Positions 8,339 to 17,218 of a DNA stretch of 64,000 bases are shown here, piece after piece. How positions within the stretch are numbered: the first letter of the stretch is position 1; every line of letters starts with the position of its first letter. This DNA is from Hymenobacter sp. DG25B (GTDB lineage Bacteria; Bacteroidota; Bacteroidia; Cytophagales; Hymenobacteraceae). The notes beneath the pieces are model-generated. The model did no database searches. It was not told the DNA's origin and saw only the letters and a list, made by a program, of their open reading frames with translations. The stretch covers positions 62,001-126,000 of the forward strand of contig NZ_CP010057.1 in assembly GCF_000801315.1 (NCBI RefSeq). Direction: 5' to 3'. The translations under genes were made by a program, and so were the position numbers.

Positions 8339-10825
8339 ATGAGCAATAAGGTTCTGCCCTCCGTTTCCCTCGAATCCAAGCAGCCCATCTACAAGGTGGA
8401 GAAGGATTGCCTTATCTCGAAAAATGCGGACGTGACCGTGGCGTTCCGACTGGATTTGCCCGAAATCTTTACCCTCTCCCGGGACGATTACGCCCAGCTG
8501 CAGGCGGCTTTCGTGAAGGCCGTGCGCCTGCTGCCCGACCATTGCGTGGTGCACAAGCAGGACTGGTACGTGGAGGATAAATACGCCCCCGGCTTCGAGG
8601 CCGAGCGCACGCTGCTTTCCTCAGCCTACGAGCGCCACTTCAACGAGCGGCCGTTCTTGAACCACTTCTGCTACCTCTACATCACCAAAACCTCGTCGGA
8701 GCGGCCCAACTGGGGCAGCACCTCGGGGCTGCTGGCCCGGCGCAACATCGTGCCCAAGGACATGCTCGACACCAAGGTGCTGGAAAGCTTTTTCGACAAT
8801 GTGGGCCAGTTCGTACGCACGCTGGAAGGAGTGGGACCCACCAACGCGCCCTACATCCGCTCGCACCGGCTGACCTCGGATGAGCTGGCCGGTACGGCCG
8901 AAAAGGCCGGGCTGCTGGAAAAGTACCTGGCGCTGGACCTGTCCGACCAGGCGCTGCAGGTCGACCTCGACTTGACCGAAGGGCTGAAAGTAGGGGCGGA
9001 GTTCTGCCAGATGTTCTCGGTGGCCAACCTCGATGACCTGCCCACGTCGGTGGAAACCGACATTCGCTACGAGCAATACAGCACCGAGTACTCGGACTTC
9101 CCCATCAGCTTCGCCGCCCCGCTGGGGCTGCTGCTGGGTGCCAACCATATCCTGAACCAGTACGTGTTCCTGGATAACACCACCAAGACGGTGAAAACCT
9201 TCGAGCAGAAGAAGGACCGGCTCAACTCGCTCTCGCTCTACTCGCGGCAGAACGCCATCAACTTCGAGTATTACAATGCCTTTCTGAATGAGTTGATTGC
9301 CCACAAGCGCCGGCCGGTGCGGGTGCACTGCAACGTGCTCACCTGGGGCCGGCACGAGGAGGAGCTGACCGAGGTGCGCAAGCTGGTCAACGCCGCCTTC
9401 AACGCCATGAACTGCAAGCCCCGGCAGAACACCGTGGACATCGCCGCGCTCTACTGGGGCGGCATTCCGGGCAACGCGGGCGACTTTCCCAGCGAGGAAA
9501 CCTTCTACACCTTCATCGAGCAGGCCGTCTGCTTCTGGGCCTCCGAAACCAACTACCGCAGCACCGGGGCCACCAAGGGCATTAAGCTTTCCGACCGCCT
9601 TACGGGCAAGCCCGTGCTGGTGGACATTTCGGATGAGCCGATGAAGAAGCAAATCATCTTCAACCGCAACAAGTTCGTGCTCGGCCCCTCGGGCTCGGGC
9701 AAGTCGTTTTTCACCAACCACATGGTGCGCCAGTACTACGAGCAGGGCGCGCACGTGCTGCTGGTGGACACCGGCAACTCCTACAAGGGCCTCTGTGAGC
9801 TGGTGGGCGGGGTGTATTTCACCTACGAGGAGGACGACCCAATTGCCTTCAACCCCTTCCTGATTTCGGGCAAGCTGGATGTGGAGAAGAAGGAATCCAT
9901 CAAAACGCTGCTGCAGGCGCTCTGGAAAAAGGACGACGAAAGCGTGAGCCAGTCGGAGTACGTATCGCTCTCCACGGCCGTGAGTCTGTATTACGTGATG
10001 CTGGAAGCCAACGCGCTTATCAAGCCGAGCTTCAACACGTTCTACGAATTTGTTAAAGGACCTTATCGCAAGATTCTGGAGGAGGAGAAGGTCCGGGAGA
10101 AGGATTTCGACATCGACAACTTCATCTACGTGCTCAAGCCCTACTACCGGGGCGGCGAGTATGACTACCTGCTGAACTCCGAGAAAGAGCTGGACCTCGT
10201 GCAGGCTCCCTTCATCGTGTTCGAGCTGGACAACATTAAGGACCATCCCATTCTGTTTCCGGTGGTCACGCTTATCATCATGGAAACCTTCATCTCCAAG
10301 ATGCGCAAGCTGAAAGGGGTGCGGAAGATGATTCTGATTGAGGAGGCCTGGAAGGCCCTCACCACGCCCGGCATGGCCGCCTACATCAAGTACCTCTTTA
10401 AGACGGTGCGCAAGTTTTTCGGCGAGGCCATCGTGGTGACCCAGGAAATCGACGACATCATCGGCAACGAGATTGTCAAGGACGCCATCATCAATAACTC
10501 GGACTGCAAGATTCTGCTCGACCAGCGCAAGTTCATCAACCGCTTCGATGAGATTCAGGCGCTGCTCTCGCTCACGCCTAAGGAAAAAGACCTGGTGCTG
10601 AGCATCAACCGCGACAACAAGGCCACGCGGGGCCGCTACACGGAGGTATTCATCAGCCTGGGTGGGGTCGTGTCGAAGGTTTACGCCATCGAGGTGTCCA
10701 AGGAAGAATACGTGACCTACACCACCGAGGAAACCGAGAAAGTGCGGCTGTTTGAGAAGCTCAAGCAGACCGGCGATATGCCCACGGCTATTAAGCTTTT
10801 CGCCAACGAGCTCCGCGAAGGGTAG
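8339..10825 (+). CDS. traG: VirB4-type conjugation ATPase TraG
   Basis: An 828-residue ATPase that powers assembly of the type IV secretion channel. The Walker A motif GPSGSGKSFF lies near residues 449-458 and a Walker B-like MILIEEAWKAL near residue 664; the N-terminal half is the TraG/VirB4 N-terminal domain. The NTP-binding core, with DTGNSYKGLCELVGG and TQEIDDIIGNEIVKDAII, is as in Bacteroidota TraG. Frame and length are intact. It follows traF by 28 bases and precedes the traI pair. Confidence 0.95.
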   Translation: MSNKVLPSVSLESKQPIYKVEKDCLISKNADVTVAFRLDLPEIFTLSRDDYAQLQAAFVKAVRLLPDHCVVHKQDWYVEDKYAPGFEAERTLLSSAYERHFNERPFLNHFCYLYITKTSSERPNWGSTSGLLARRNIVPKDMLDTKVLESFFDNVGQFVRTLEGVGPTNAPYIRSHRLTSDELAGTAEKAGLLEKYLALDLSDQALQVDLDLTEGLKVGAEFCQMFSVANLDDLPTSVETDIRYEQYSTEYSDFPISFAAPLGLLLGANHILNQYVFLDNTTKTVKTFEQKKDRLNSLSLYSRQNAINFEYYNAFLNELIAHKRRPVRVHCNVLTWGRHEEELTEVRKLVNAAFNAMNCKPRQNTVDIAALYWGGIPGNAGDFPSEETFYTFIEQAVCFWASETNYRSTGATKGIKLSDRLTGKPVLVDISDEPMKKQIIFNRNKFVLGPSGSGKSFFTNHMVRQYYEQGAHVLLVDTGNSYKGLCELVGGVYFTYEEDDPIAFNPFLISGKLDVEKKESIKTLLQALWKKDDESVSQSEYVSLSTAVSLYYVMLEANALIKPSFNTFYEFVKGPYRKILEEEKVREKDFDIDNFIYVLKPYYRGGEYDYLLNSEKELDLVQAPFIVFELDNIKDHPILFPVVTLIIMETFISKMRKLKGVRKMILIEEAWKALTTPGMAAYIKYLFKTVRKFFGEAIVVTQEIDDIIGNEIVKDAIINNSDCKILLDQRKFINRFDEIQALLSLTPKEKDLVLSINRDNKATRGRYTEVFISLGGVVSKVYAIEVSKEEYVTYTTEETEKVRLFEKLKQTGDMPTAIKLFANELREG

Positions 10826-10854
10826 GGCGGCTGATTTCAACCAAAGGGAAAAAC

Positions 10855-11502
10855 ATGAAAACGAGAATCACGCTCCTGGGCCTGGCCCTACTGGGCCTTG
10901 GCATCACTAAAGCCTCCGCGCAGCTCGTGGTGACGGCTCCGGTGCTCGAAGTGCAGTCGGGTGTGCAAACCGGCTTGCAGAACACCATGAAGGGCCTTTC
11001 CTCGGCGGCCAATGTGCTCGTGAAAGCCGGCGTGAAGGAGCAGGAACTGACCAAGGTCTTTTCGGAAAAGAACCTGCAGCTGGCCAAAACCTGGTACGAC
11101 GGCCTGCTGCAAGTCAGCGCGGCGGTGCGCGGCTACCGGCGCGTGCAGTCAGTTTTTGAGAAGCAGGGCCGCATCATTCAGAACTACTCGACGGCCATTG
11201 AAACGCTGCGCCAGTCGCCCTACGTGGCCCCGGAACAGCTATCGGCCATGACGACGATTTACACCAAGATGCTGACTGAAAGTGCCAACACGCTCTCGGA
11301 TTTGCAGACCATCGTGAGTCCGGCTATGCTCAAAATGACCGATGCCGACCGGATGCGCTTCATCGACAAGCTCGATGTGAAAATCACCGACCAGCTGGGC
11401 CTTATCAACTACTTCACCCAGCGCAACCTCGTGCAGATGCACCTGGCCGAGCAGAAAGCGCAGGATGCGCAGGCCCTCAATGCGCTGATGGGTACCCGCT
11501 AA
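10855..11502 (+). CDS. traI: TraI-like conjugation protein (DUF4141), first copy
   Basis: A 215-residue secreted protein with a signal peptide (cleavage near KASAQ). The mature part is helical and includes WYDGLLQVSAAVRGYRRV and MTDADRMRFIDKLD, as in the DUF4141/TraI family. That family is VirB5-like by position and is thought to act in the periplasm. The next gene is a second copy of exactly the same length, 31 bases downstream; the two share WY..LLQ.SA.VR.YRRV and MTD..R..FID. Duplication may give two specialised surface or pilus components (inference). Confidence 0.85.
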   Translation: MKTRITLLGLALLGLGITKASAQLVVTAPVLEVQSGVQTGLQNTMKGLSSAANVLVKAGVKEQELTKVFSEKNLQLAKTWYDGLLQVSAAVRGYRRVQSVFEKQGRIIQNYSTAIETLRQSPYVAPEQLSAMTTIYTKMLTESANTLSDLQTIVSPAMLKMTDADRMRFIDKLDVKITDQLGLINYFTQRNLVQMHLAEQKAQDAQALNALMGTR

Positions 11503-11533
11503 GTTCTACTTCCACTTTTCCCGGCTATCTACT

Positions 11534-12181
11534 ATGAAATCAGGCACAAAACAGCTCGTTGTGGCGCTGGCCTTGCTGGCAGGCCCGGCTTACGCGCAAA
11601 TGCCGGCTGTAATCTCGGCCCCGATTGCCGAAGACCAGTCCCGTAAGCAGGTCGTGCACCAAGGTATTTCGACTACCCTGCTCGGCCAAGGCAAGGTGCT
11701 GGCGGGCGATATGACCAAGGTCAGCGGCCAGATTAAGGGCGTTATCGACCAGACGCAGGCGCTGCACGACCAGTGGTACAGCAGCCTGCTGCAAATCAGC
11801 GCCGGCGTGCGCAACTACCGCCGGGTTCGGGAAATCTACACGCATCAGAGCGAGATGATAAGCCAGTTTTCGGCCATCATTCCAGAGCTGCGCACCAAGC
11901 AATTATCGGCTACCCAGCTCGGCGAGGCCTCAACAGTGTACCAGGGCATTCTCACGGAGAACATTGCCCTGATGGGCGAGCTGGCGGGAGTGCTCAGCGC
12001 CAGCAAGGCGAAGATGACCGACCCGGAGCGCATCGAATTCATCGACAACATCGCCGACCGCATCAGCGAGCAGCACAACCTGATGAACTACTTCAGCAGC
12101 AAGTGCCGGGCCATCGCGCAACAACAGGCCCAGCAGGTGCAGGACCGCGAATCGATGCGCGCTTTCATGACGGCGCGCTAG
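11534..12181 (+). CDS. traI: TraI-like conjugation protein (DUF4141), second copy
   Basis: Also 215 residues, with a signal peptide (cleavage near GPAYAQ). Shared blocks with the first copy are WYSSLLQISAGVRNYRRV, a central helical region and KMTDPERIEFIDNIADRI near the C-terminus; elsewhere the two have diverged considerably, so the duplication is not recent. It lies between the first copy and a small lipoprotein gene. Which copy corresponds to the single TraI of other elements cannot be told from sequence alone. Confidence 0.8.
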   Translation: MKSGTKQLVVALALLAGPAYAQMPAVISAPIAEDQSRKQVVHQGISTTLLGQGKVLAGDMTKVSGQIKGVIDQTQALHDQWYSSLLQISAGVRNYRRVREIYTHQSEMISQFSAIIPELRTKQLSATQLGEASTVYQGILTENIALMGELAGVLSASKAKMTDPERIEFIDNIADRISEQHNLMNYFSSKCRAIAQQQAQQVQDRESMRAFMTAR

Positions 12182-12217
12182 CGCGGCAGCTTCCTACCCA
12201 ACTCCTACTTCCGACTT

Positions 12218-12604
12218 ATGAAAACTTTCCTTTTCCTACCCTTGGTGCTGCTGGCTACCAGCTGCAGTTCCGAGGTGGTCAAGCCAGACCCGCGCGTGGC
12301 CACAATTCACCAGCAACACGAGCAGCTGCTGGCTCAGCAAAAGCAGTACGTCGCGCTGCTCGGCACGCTCACCGGCCCCGAAAAGCTTAGTCCGGCCCAC
12401 ATCAAGGATTCGGAGCAACGCTTCGCCGATATGGTGCAACAGAGCCAAGACAACCTGACCGCCCTAGACCAACTCGACCCGGCCAAGGCCCAGGACCCGG
12501 CGCAAACCGCGCTGGTCGGAGAGCTGGCCACCAAGGAAGCAGGCATTCTGGCCCGGGGCACTCGGCGGTTGGCCAACGTGCACGACGAGCACTACCTACC
12601 CTAA
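12218..12604 (+). CDS. Small lipoprotein of the transfer operon
   Basis: A 128-residue protein with a lipoprotein signal: hydrophobic FLFLPLVLLATSC with the lipobox Cys near residue 16. The rest is helical and rich in Gln, Ala and Asp, with no recognised domain. It lies between traI and traJ, separated by 36 and 45 bases, so it is probably co-transcribed. A small lipoprotein could serve in outer-membrane anchoring or entry exclusion, but nothing in the sequence proves either. Confidence 0.75.
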   Translation: MKTFLFLPLVLLATSCSSEVVKPDPRVATIHQQHEQLLAQQKQYVALLGTLTGPEKLSPAHIKDSEQRFADMVQQSQDNLTALDQLDPAKAQDPAQTALVGELATKEAGILARGTRRLANVHDEHYLP

Positions 12605-12649
12605 GCTGCTTTTCCTGACTGCCTATCCCTCCACCCTTCGAACTACCCC

Positions 12650-13760
12650 ATGGACCCAACTTCCATCGACCTCAACATGGCCCTGTATGAGCAAAAGCTC
12701 GAAGGGATTTACACCGAGATGCTGACGTTCACCGCGCAGTTCATCAACCTGGGCCGCGCCATTGGTGGGGTAGGGGCACTGCTATTCATCAGCAGCCGGG
12801 TGTGGGGCCATATTGCCCGGGCCGAGCCCATTGACTTCTTCCCGTTGCTGCGGCCGTTCGCCATCGGGCTGGCCATTCTGCTATTTGTGCCGCTGTGCTC
12901 GGGCCTGCGCGGCATCACCATGGCTGTGGCCCACGGCACCGATGCCATTCGCCTCGGGCAACTGGGGGAAGTGAACCGGCTGACGGGTGAGCGGGACCGA
13001 CTGGCCGCCGATGCCAAAGCCAAATCGGATATGCAGATAAACGAAAAGTACGAGGAAGACCTGGGCAAGCTCGGTGCGCTGGACATTGGCCGAAAGGCCA
13101 CACTGGCTATGAATCAGGTGCAATACTCGGTCGGCCAGAACTTCCGGGAGTGGACCAAATCCATCTTAGAGCTGGGGCACTGGCCGCTAAGCTGGCCATT
13201 AGCCTGATTTCTACTTTCCTGCTGGTGCTGCTCAGCGTAGCCGGGCCGCTGGCGTTTGGTATTGCCATCATCCCCGGTTTTGGCGGCGGACTAATGAAGT
13301 GGTTCGGCTATTTCATCACGATTTCGCTCTGGGTGCCGGTGGCTAACATCTATGCTGCCGTGCTGGCCACGTGCAGGTCACGATGCTCAACAGCAACATC
13401 CAGCAGCTGCAGGCCGGCGGCAGCGTCGAGTCGGCCGACATCGGCTACCTGTGCCTGCTGGTACTGGCCATCGTGGGCTATCTGATGGTCCCAAAAGCAG
13501 CCGATATGCTTATCGACGGCTCGGGCGTGGGCCGCGCCGCTACCTCGTTTATCACCACCACCACGGTGGGGGCGGCCGGTATTGCCGGGGCCACGGGCGG
13601 AGCAGGCCTGCGCACCGGGGCCGATGGCTTAGGAGCTGCTGTCGGCGCGGGGCAGGGCCTAGCCGGCATGGGCAGTGGCAGCAACGCCACGCGGGGCGAA
13701 TCCTTCGGGCACCGGGCAGGCACAGCGGTGCGCGAGCGCATCAACCGCCTGCGCGGCTAG
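12650..13760 (+). pseudogene. traJ: TraJ (VirB6/TrbL-like channel protein) with two single-base frameshifts
   Basis: Three consecutive open frames form one protein. Frame one runs from 12650 to the WTKSILELG region near 13175; frame two continues with LAAKLAISLISTFLLVLL to NIYAAVLAT near 13370; frame three continues with QVTMLNSNIQQLQAGG to the stop at 13760. Each change needs one extra base. Restored, the protein is about 370 residues, usual for TraJ, with several transmembrane segments. TraJ forms part of the inner-membrane channel. If the losses are real, transfer would be defective; if assembly errors, it is intact. Confidence 0.85.
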
Positions 13761-13799
13761 CCGGAGCGGCCTACTATTCTTCCACTTATCCATTACGTC

Positions 13800-14413
13800 A
13801 TGTTCGCGTCCCTCAAAACCATCGACTCGGCTTTTCAGCAGGTCAAAACGCTGGCGCTGCTCTTCATCGTCGCGGTGCTGGTGTTGGCTGGCACCATTGC
13901 CTACTTCGCGTTTCAGTCCACCAACGCGGCCGCCAACCGCATCTACGTGCTGGAGGGCGGGCAACTGCTTACGGCCGGAGCGCAGGATGCGCGGGCCAAC
14001 CGGCCGGTGGAAGCCCGCAGCCATGTAACGCGCTTTCACGAGCTGTTTTTCACCCTTGACCCCGACCAGAAGGCCATCGACAGCAACGTCAACAAGGCAC
14101 TGTACCTGGCCGACAATTCAGCCAAGCGGCAGTATGAGAACTTCAAAGAGAAGGGCTTCTACAATGATTTGATTGCCGCCAACATCAGCCTGGAAATGAC
14201 CGTGGACAGCGTCGTGGTCACCAACTCGCGGCCGATGGTAGCCCGCTGCTACGGGCACCAACGGGTCATCCGGGCCACCTCGGTTACGAACCGCAACTTC
14301 CTCTCAGAATGCTCGCTGCGCGACGTTACTCGCTCGGAAAACAACCCCACGGCTTTCTGATGGAGAACTGGCGGGTACTGAAGAACGAGGATTTGAACAC
14401 CCAGCCCCGCTAA
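13800..14413 (+). pseudogene. traK: TraK (VirB8-like) with a single-base frameshift near its end
   Basis: The frame from ATG 13800 gives TraK: a short cytoplasmic start, one transmembrane helix (about residues 18-38) and a periplasmic VirB8-like domain containing GHQRVIRATSVTNRNF. It hits a stop at 14358-14360. One base added near 14351 joins it to FLMENWRVLKNEDLNTQPR ending at 14413, which is the expected TraK C-terminus (NNPxGFLME...). Restored length is 204 residues. TraK links inner- and outer-membrane parts of the transfer channel. The lost tail is short, so the protein might still work even if the change is real. Confidence 0.85.
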
Positions 14414-14422
14414 TCTGCTCCC

Positions 14423-15616
14423 ATGGAAACCAAACCGCACGACGCGCAATTTCTTCGCACCCGCAAGATGGCTACCTTCCTGCCGGTGGTGGGCGTGCCT
14501 TTTCTGGCCGTGTTGTTCTATCTGGGCGGAGGTGGCAAGGGCACGCCGGCCGCAGCGCAGAGCACCGAATCCGGGTTCAACACCAACCTACCCAAGGCGG
14601 AAAAAGCCACCATCACCACCAGCAAGCTAGAAGCCTACGCCAGCCCGGTGGATTCGATGCGGAACCGGGGCTTGGTCGATGCCAAGCTGGATACGGCGAA
14701 AGGCACCGGGCTGTCCTACGGCATTGGAGCCGATGGGAAAGCCGGGCCCAGTGGCTCGGTGGATAAATCGGTGGCCGCCGCCCAGCAGCAGCTGATTGCT
14801 GCCCAGCAGGCCCAACTCAATGGCGGGGCCAATACCACCGCTGCACCGGCCGCCCAACCCGGAGCCCTCACGCCGCAGGAACAAATGGAGCTGATGCGCA
14901 CGCAGCACGAACGCGACCTGGCCGAGCAAAAGGCGCAGCTGCAAATGGCCGCGATGCTGGCCCAGTCGAACAGCGCCGGTGGGGGCGGGGCGGCTCCTCG
15001 GGCGGTGGCCGTAGCCCCTAAAAAGAAGAAGCCCAGTACCCGGCTGCGCGCCGTGGATGATGATGCCGTAGTATCGCGCCTGGGCTCCAATGGGCCGGGA
15101 CGCAAGCGCACGGCTTCCTTCCAGGGCTTTGATGCTGAAACCGGTACGGGCGGCGATGGCAACACGCTGCCGGCCGTCATTCACGAATCGCAGGAAGTCG
15201 TCAGCGGCTCGCTGGTGAAGATGCGGCTAACCGAGTCGGCCGTCATCAACGGCCACTCTCTGCCTGCCAACACCTTCATCTACGGCAAGTGCAGCCTGGC
15301 CGGTGAGCGGCTAAGTATTGCTATCGAAACGCTGAAATCGGGCAACAGCGTGTTTCCGGCGGCGCTGGAAGTGTATGACGTGGACGGGCTGGAAGGCCTG
15401 CACATTCCCGGGGCCATCACCCGCGATGCCGCGAAGCAGGCCGGCGCGGAGAGCTTAGGCGCGGCCGATATGATGACCATGAGTGCTAACCCCGCGACCG
15501 CCGCAGCGGGCGTGGCCGTGAGCGCCGTGAAGGGCATTGGCCAGAAGAAAATACGCTTGGTCAAGGTCCGCCTGAAGGCTGGCTACAACGTGATGCTCAA
15601 AGTAGACAAAGACTAA
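14423..15616 (+). CDS. traM: Conjugation protein TraM
   Basis: A 397-residue VirB10-like protein: cytoplasmic N-terminus, one transmembrane segment (about residues 17-37, MATFLPVVGVPFLAVLFYLG), a long low-complexity periplasmic linker rich in Gln and Ala, a basic patch PKKKKPSTR, and a conserved C-terminal domain with VVSGSLVKMRL and NTFIYGKCSLAGERL. TraM spans the periplasm in the conjugation machine. The start lies 9 bases after the restored traK end. TraL, normally between traK and traM, is not seen. Confidence 0.9.
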   Translation: METKPHDAQFLRTRKMATFLPVVGVPFLAVLFYLGGGGKGTPAAAQSTESGFNTNLPKAEKATITTSKLEAYASPVDSMRNRGLVDAKLDTAKGTGLSYGIGADGKAGPSGSVDKSVAAAQQQLIAAQQAQLNGGANTTAAPAAQPGALTPQEQMELMRTQHERDLAEQKAQLQMAAMLAQSNSAGGGGAAPRAVAVAPKKKKPSTRLRAVDDDAVVSRLGSNGPGRKRTASFQGFDAETGTGGDGNTLPAVIHESQEVVSGSLVKMRLTESAVINGHSLPANTFIYGKCSLAGERLSIAIETLKSGNSVFPAALEVYDVDGLEGLHIPGAITRDAAKQAGAESLGAADMMTMSANPATAAAGVAVSAVKGIGQKKIRLVKVRLKAGYNVMLKVDKD

Positions 15617-15628
15617 CGACTCCTTCCC

Positions 15629-16492
15629 ATGAAAACCACCCTATTCGCTACCAGTGCCCTTTTACTTGGCTTGGCGGCTGCCCCGGTGCGGGCCCAGACC
15701 TCGGCCGCCCGGATGCTGCAATACTCGGAAGCCAACAAGCTGCCGACCTATCCGCTCTACATCAGCGACCAGAAAACGACCCACCTGGTATTTCCTTTTC
15801 CGGTCACCTACGTCGACCTGGGTAGTTCGGGCCTGATTGCGGCCAAGGCTACCGGCGCGGAAAACATCGTGCGCGTGAAAGCGGCTTCGGCCGGATTCCC
15901 CGAGTCGAATATGACGGTGCTCACCTCGGATGGAAAGCTGTACTCCTTCGTGGTGAACTACCAGCACGACCCTAAGGTGCTCAGCCTCGACCTGGGCGCG
16001 GCTGGGTCTGCCTCGTCGGCGCAGGGGGAAGCCATCCTGTCGAACTCACCCATCCCGCAAGGGAATCTGGACGCTTACTCCCGGCAGGCGCTGGCAGCAG
16101 GCGGTGTTTCGGCCAGCGAGAGTGCCAATCAACTCAGTGTGCGTGCCGGCAACGTGGGCTATAAGCAGGAAACCCTGTTTTTTCCGCTGCACATCGCCAA
16201 CAAGTCGAACGTGACTTACGACGTGGACTTCGTCAAATTCTACATTCAGGACAAGCAGGTGGCCAAGCGCACGGCCGAGCAGGCCTTGGAAATCACGCCC
16301 ATTTACGTCTTCAATGGGGGGCTGAAAAAGATTGATGCCAAAGGCAAACTCGAACAGGTCTACATCTTCAAAAAATTCACCATCCCCGAGCAGAAGCAAC
16401 TCATCATCGAGGTGTACGAGAAGGGCGGCGGGCGCAACGTCAAGCTCAAGCTCGCCAACGCCGACCTGCTGAAAGCCCGCACGTTCAGGTAG
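15629..16492 (+). CDS. traN: Conjugation protein TraN (DUF4138)
   Basis: A 287-residue secreted protein with a signal peptide (cleavage near APVRAQ). It contains the DUF4138 features TTHLVFPFPVTYVDLGSSGL near the N-terminus and VTYDVDFVKFYIQDKQVAKRT in the C-terminal half. TraN is VirB9-like by position and forms the outer-membrane core with TraM; it starts 12 bases after traM. Length is normal for the family. Confidence 0.9.
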   Translation: MKTTLFATSALLLGLAAAPVRAQTSAARMLQYSEANKLPTYPLYISDQKTTHLVFPFPVTYVDLGSSGLIAAKATGAENIVRVKAASAGFPESNMTVLTSDGKLYSFVVNYQHDPKVLSLDLGAAGSASSAQGEAILSNSPIPQGNLDAYSRQALAAGGVSASESANQLSVRAGNVGYKQETLFFPLHIANKSNVTYDVDFVKFYIQDKQVAKRTAEQALEITPIYVFNGGLKKIDAKGKLEQVYIFKKFTIPEQKQLIIEVYEKGGGRNVKLKLANADLLKARTFR

Positions 16493-16643
16493 CATTTGGC
16501 TCATTACCGATGCGGACCACCAGCTCATAAACGTCCAAAAAGGAACACCGCGCCTTCATCCGCCGTTTAGAAGCAGACCAAGGGCATTCGTTTTCCTGCT
16601 GAAACAGCGGTGAGGCAGGTTCCCTTCCACTATTTGCACTTCT

Positions 16644-17189
16644 ATGTCAGACTACCAGAGAGGACTCGACGAAGGCCGCAACGAGCAGTACTCCTACCAA
16701 GCCTCGCGGCAGGTGGGGCAAGGACTTGGCAAGCTGATTGGCTGGGTGTTGATAGCGGGGACCCGCCTGGCGGTGGAAGTATTACTGGCGGCTCCGTTTC
16801 TGATGCTGGGTTTCGTTGTGATGGCTCCAATGGATTTTCTCGGGCCTACGCTTGGCGCAATCCGCTTGCTGGGAATCGGTGCCCTGGCCTACTTATTTTA
16901 TGCCGGCCTCTATTGGTTGAAAGGAGTCGTGATTGCCCTGCATCGCCGCGAGGGCTGGCTGTGGCTATTGCCGTTTTCGGTGTGCGTGGCGGTTGCGTGC
17001 CTGCTGCCCGGCTGGCTGGTCCGACTATTCGTCATCAGTTCGTTTCCTACAGCCAGCGCAGTGTGGGGCTGGGGCCTCGGGGCAGCCTTTGCCCTGTTTG
17101 CCTATGGACGCTACCGCTTTACCGAAGACGTTGCCCCCAACCTTGCGCTGTGGTCTTACCGCCGGGGCTACCACTGGGCGTTTCGCTAA
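16644..17189 (+). CDS. Multi-pass membrane protein downstream of traN
   Basis: A 181-residue protein with a polar N-terminus (MSDYQRGLDEGRNEQYSYQ) and four or five predicted transmembrane helices, including LAVEVLLAAPFLMLGFVV and WLWLLPFSVCVAVACLLPGW. It is separated from traN by 150 bases, longer than the other gaps in the operon, and lies just before the terminator at 17233. No family was recognised. It sits where traO is found in other elements but does not look like TraO. A role in transfer or surface exclusion is possible but unproven. Confidence 0.7.
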   Translation: MSDYQRGLDEGRNEQYSYQASRQVGQGLGKLIGWVLIAGTRLAVEVLLAAPFLMLGFVVMAPMDFLGPTLGAIRLLGIGALAYLFYAGLYWLKGVVIALHRREGWLWLLPFSVCVAVACLLPGWLVRLFVISSFPTASAVWGWGLGAAFALFAYGRYRFTEDVAPNLALWSYRRGYHWAFR

Positions 17190-17218
17190 TATGTACAGCT
17201 GATTTCTTTCACACCAGA

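Noticed and set aside
8621..10840. 739-residue open frame antisense to traG
   Set aside because: Shadow frame of a G+C-rich gene; low-complexity His/Leu/Val/Gly composition and no motif, while the plus strand encodes a clear VirB4 ATPase.
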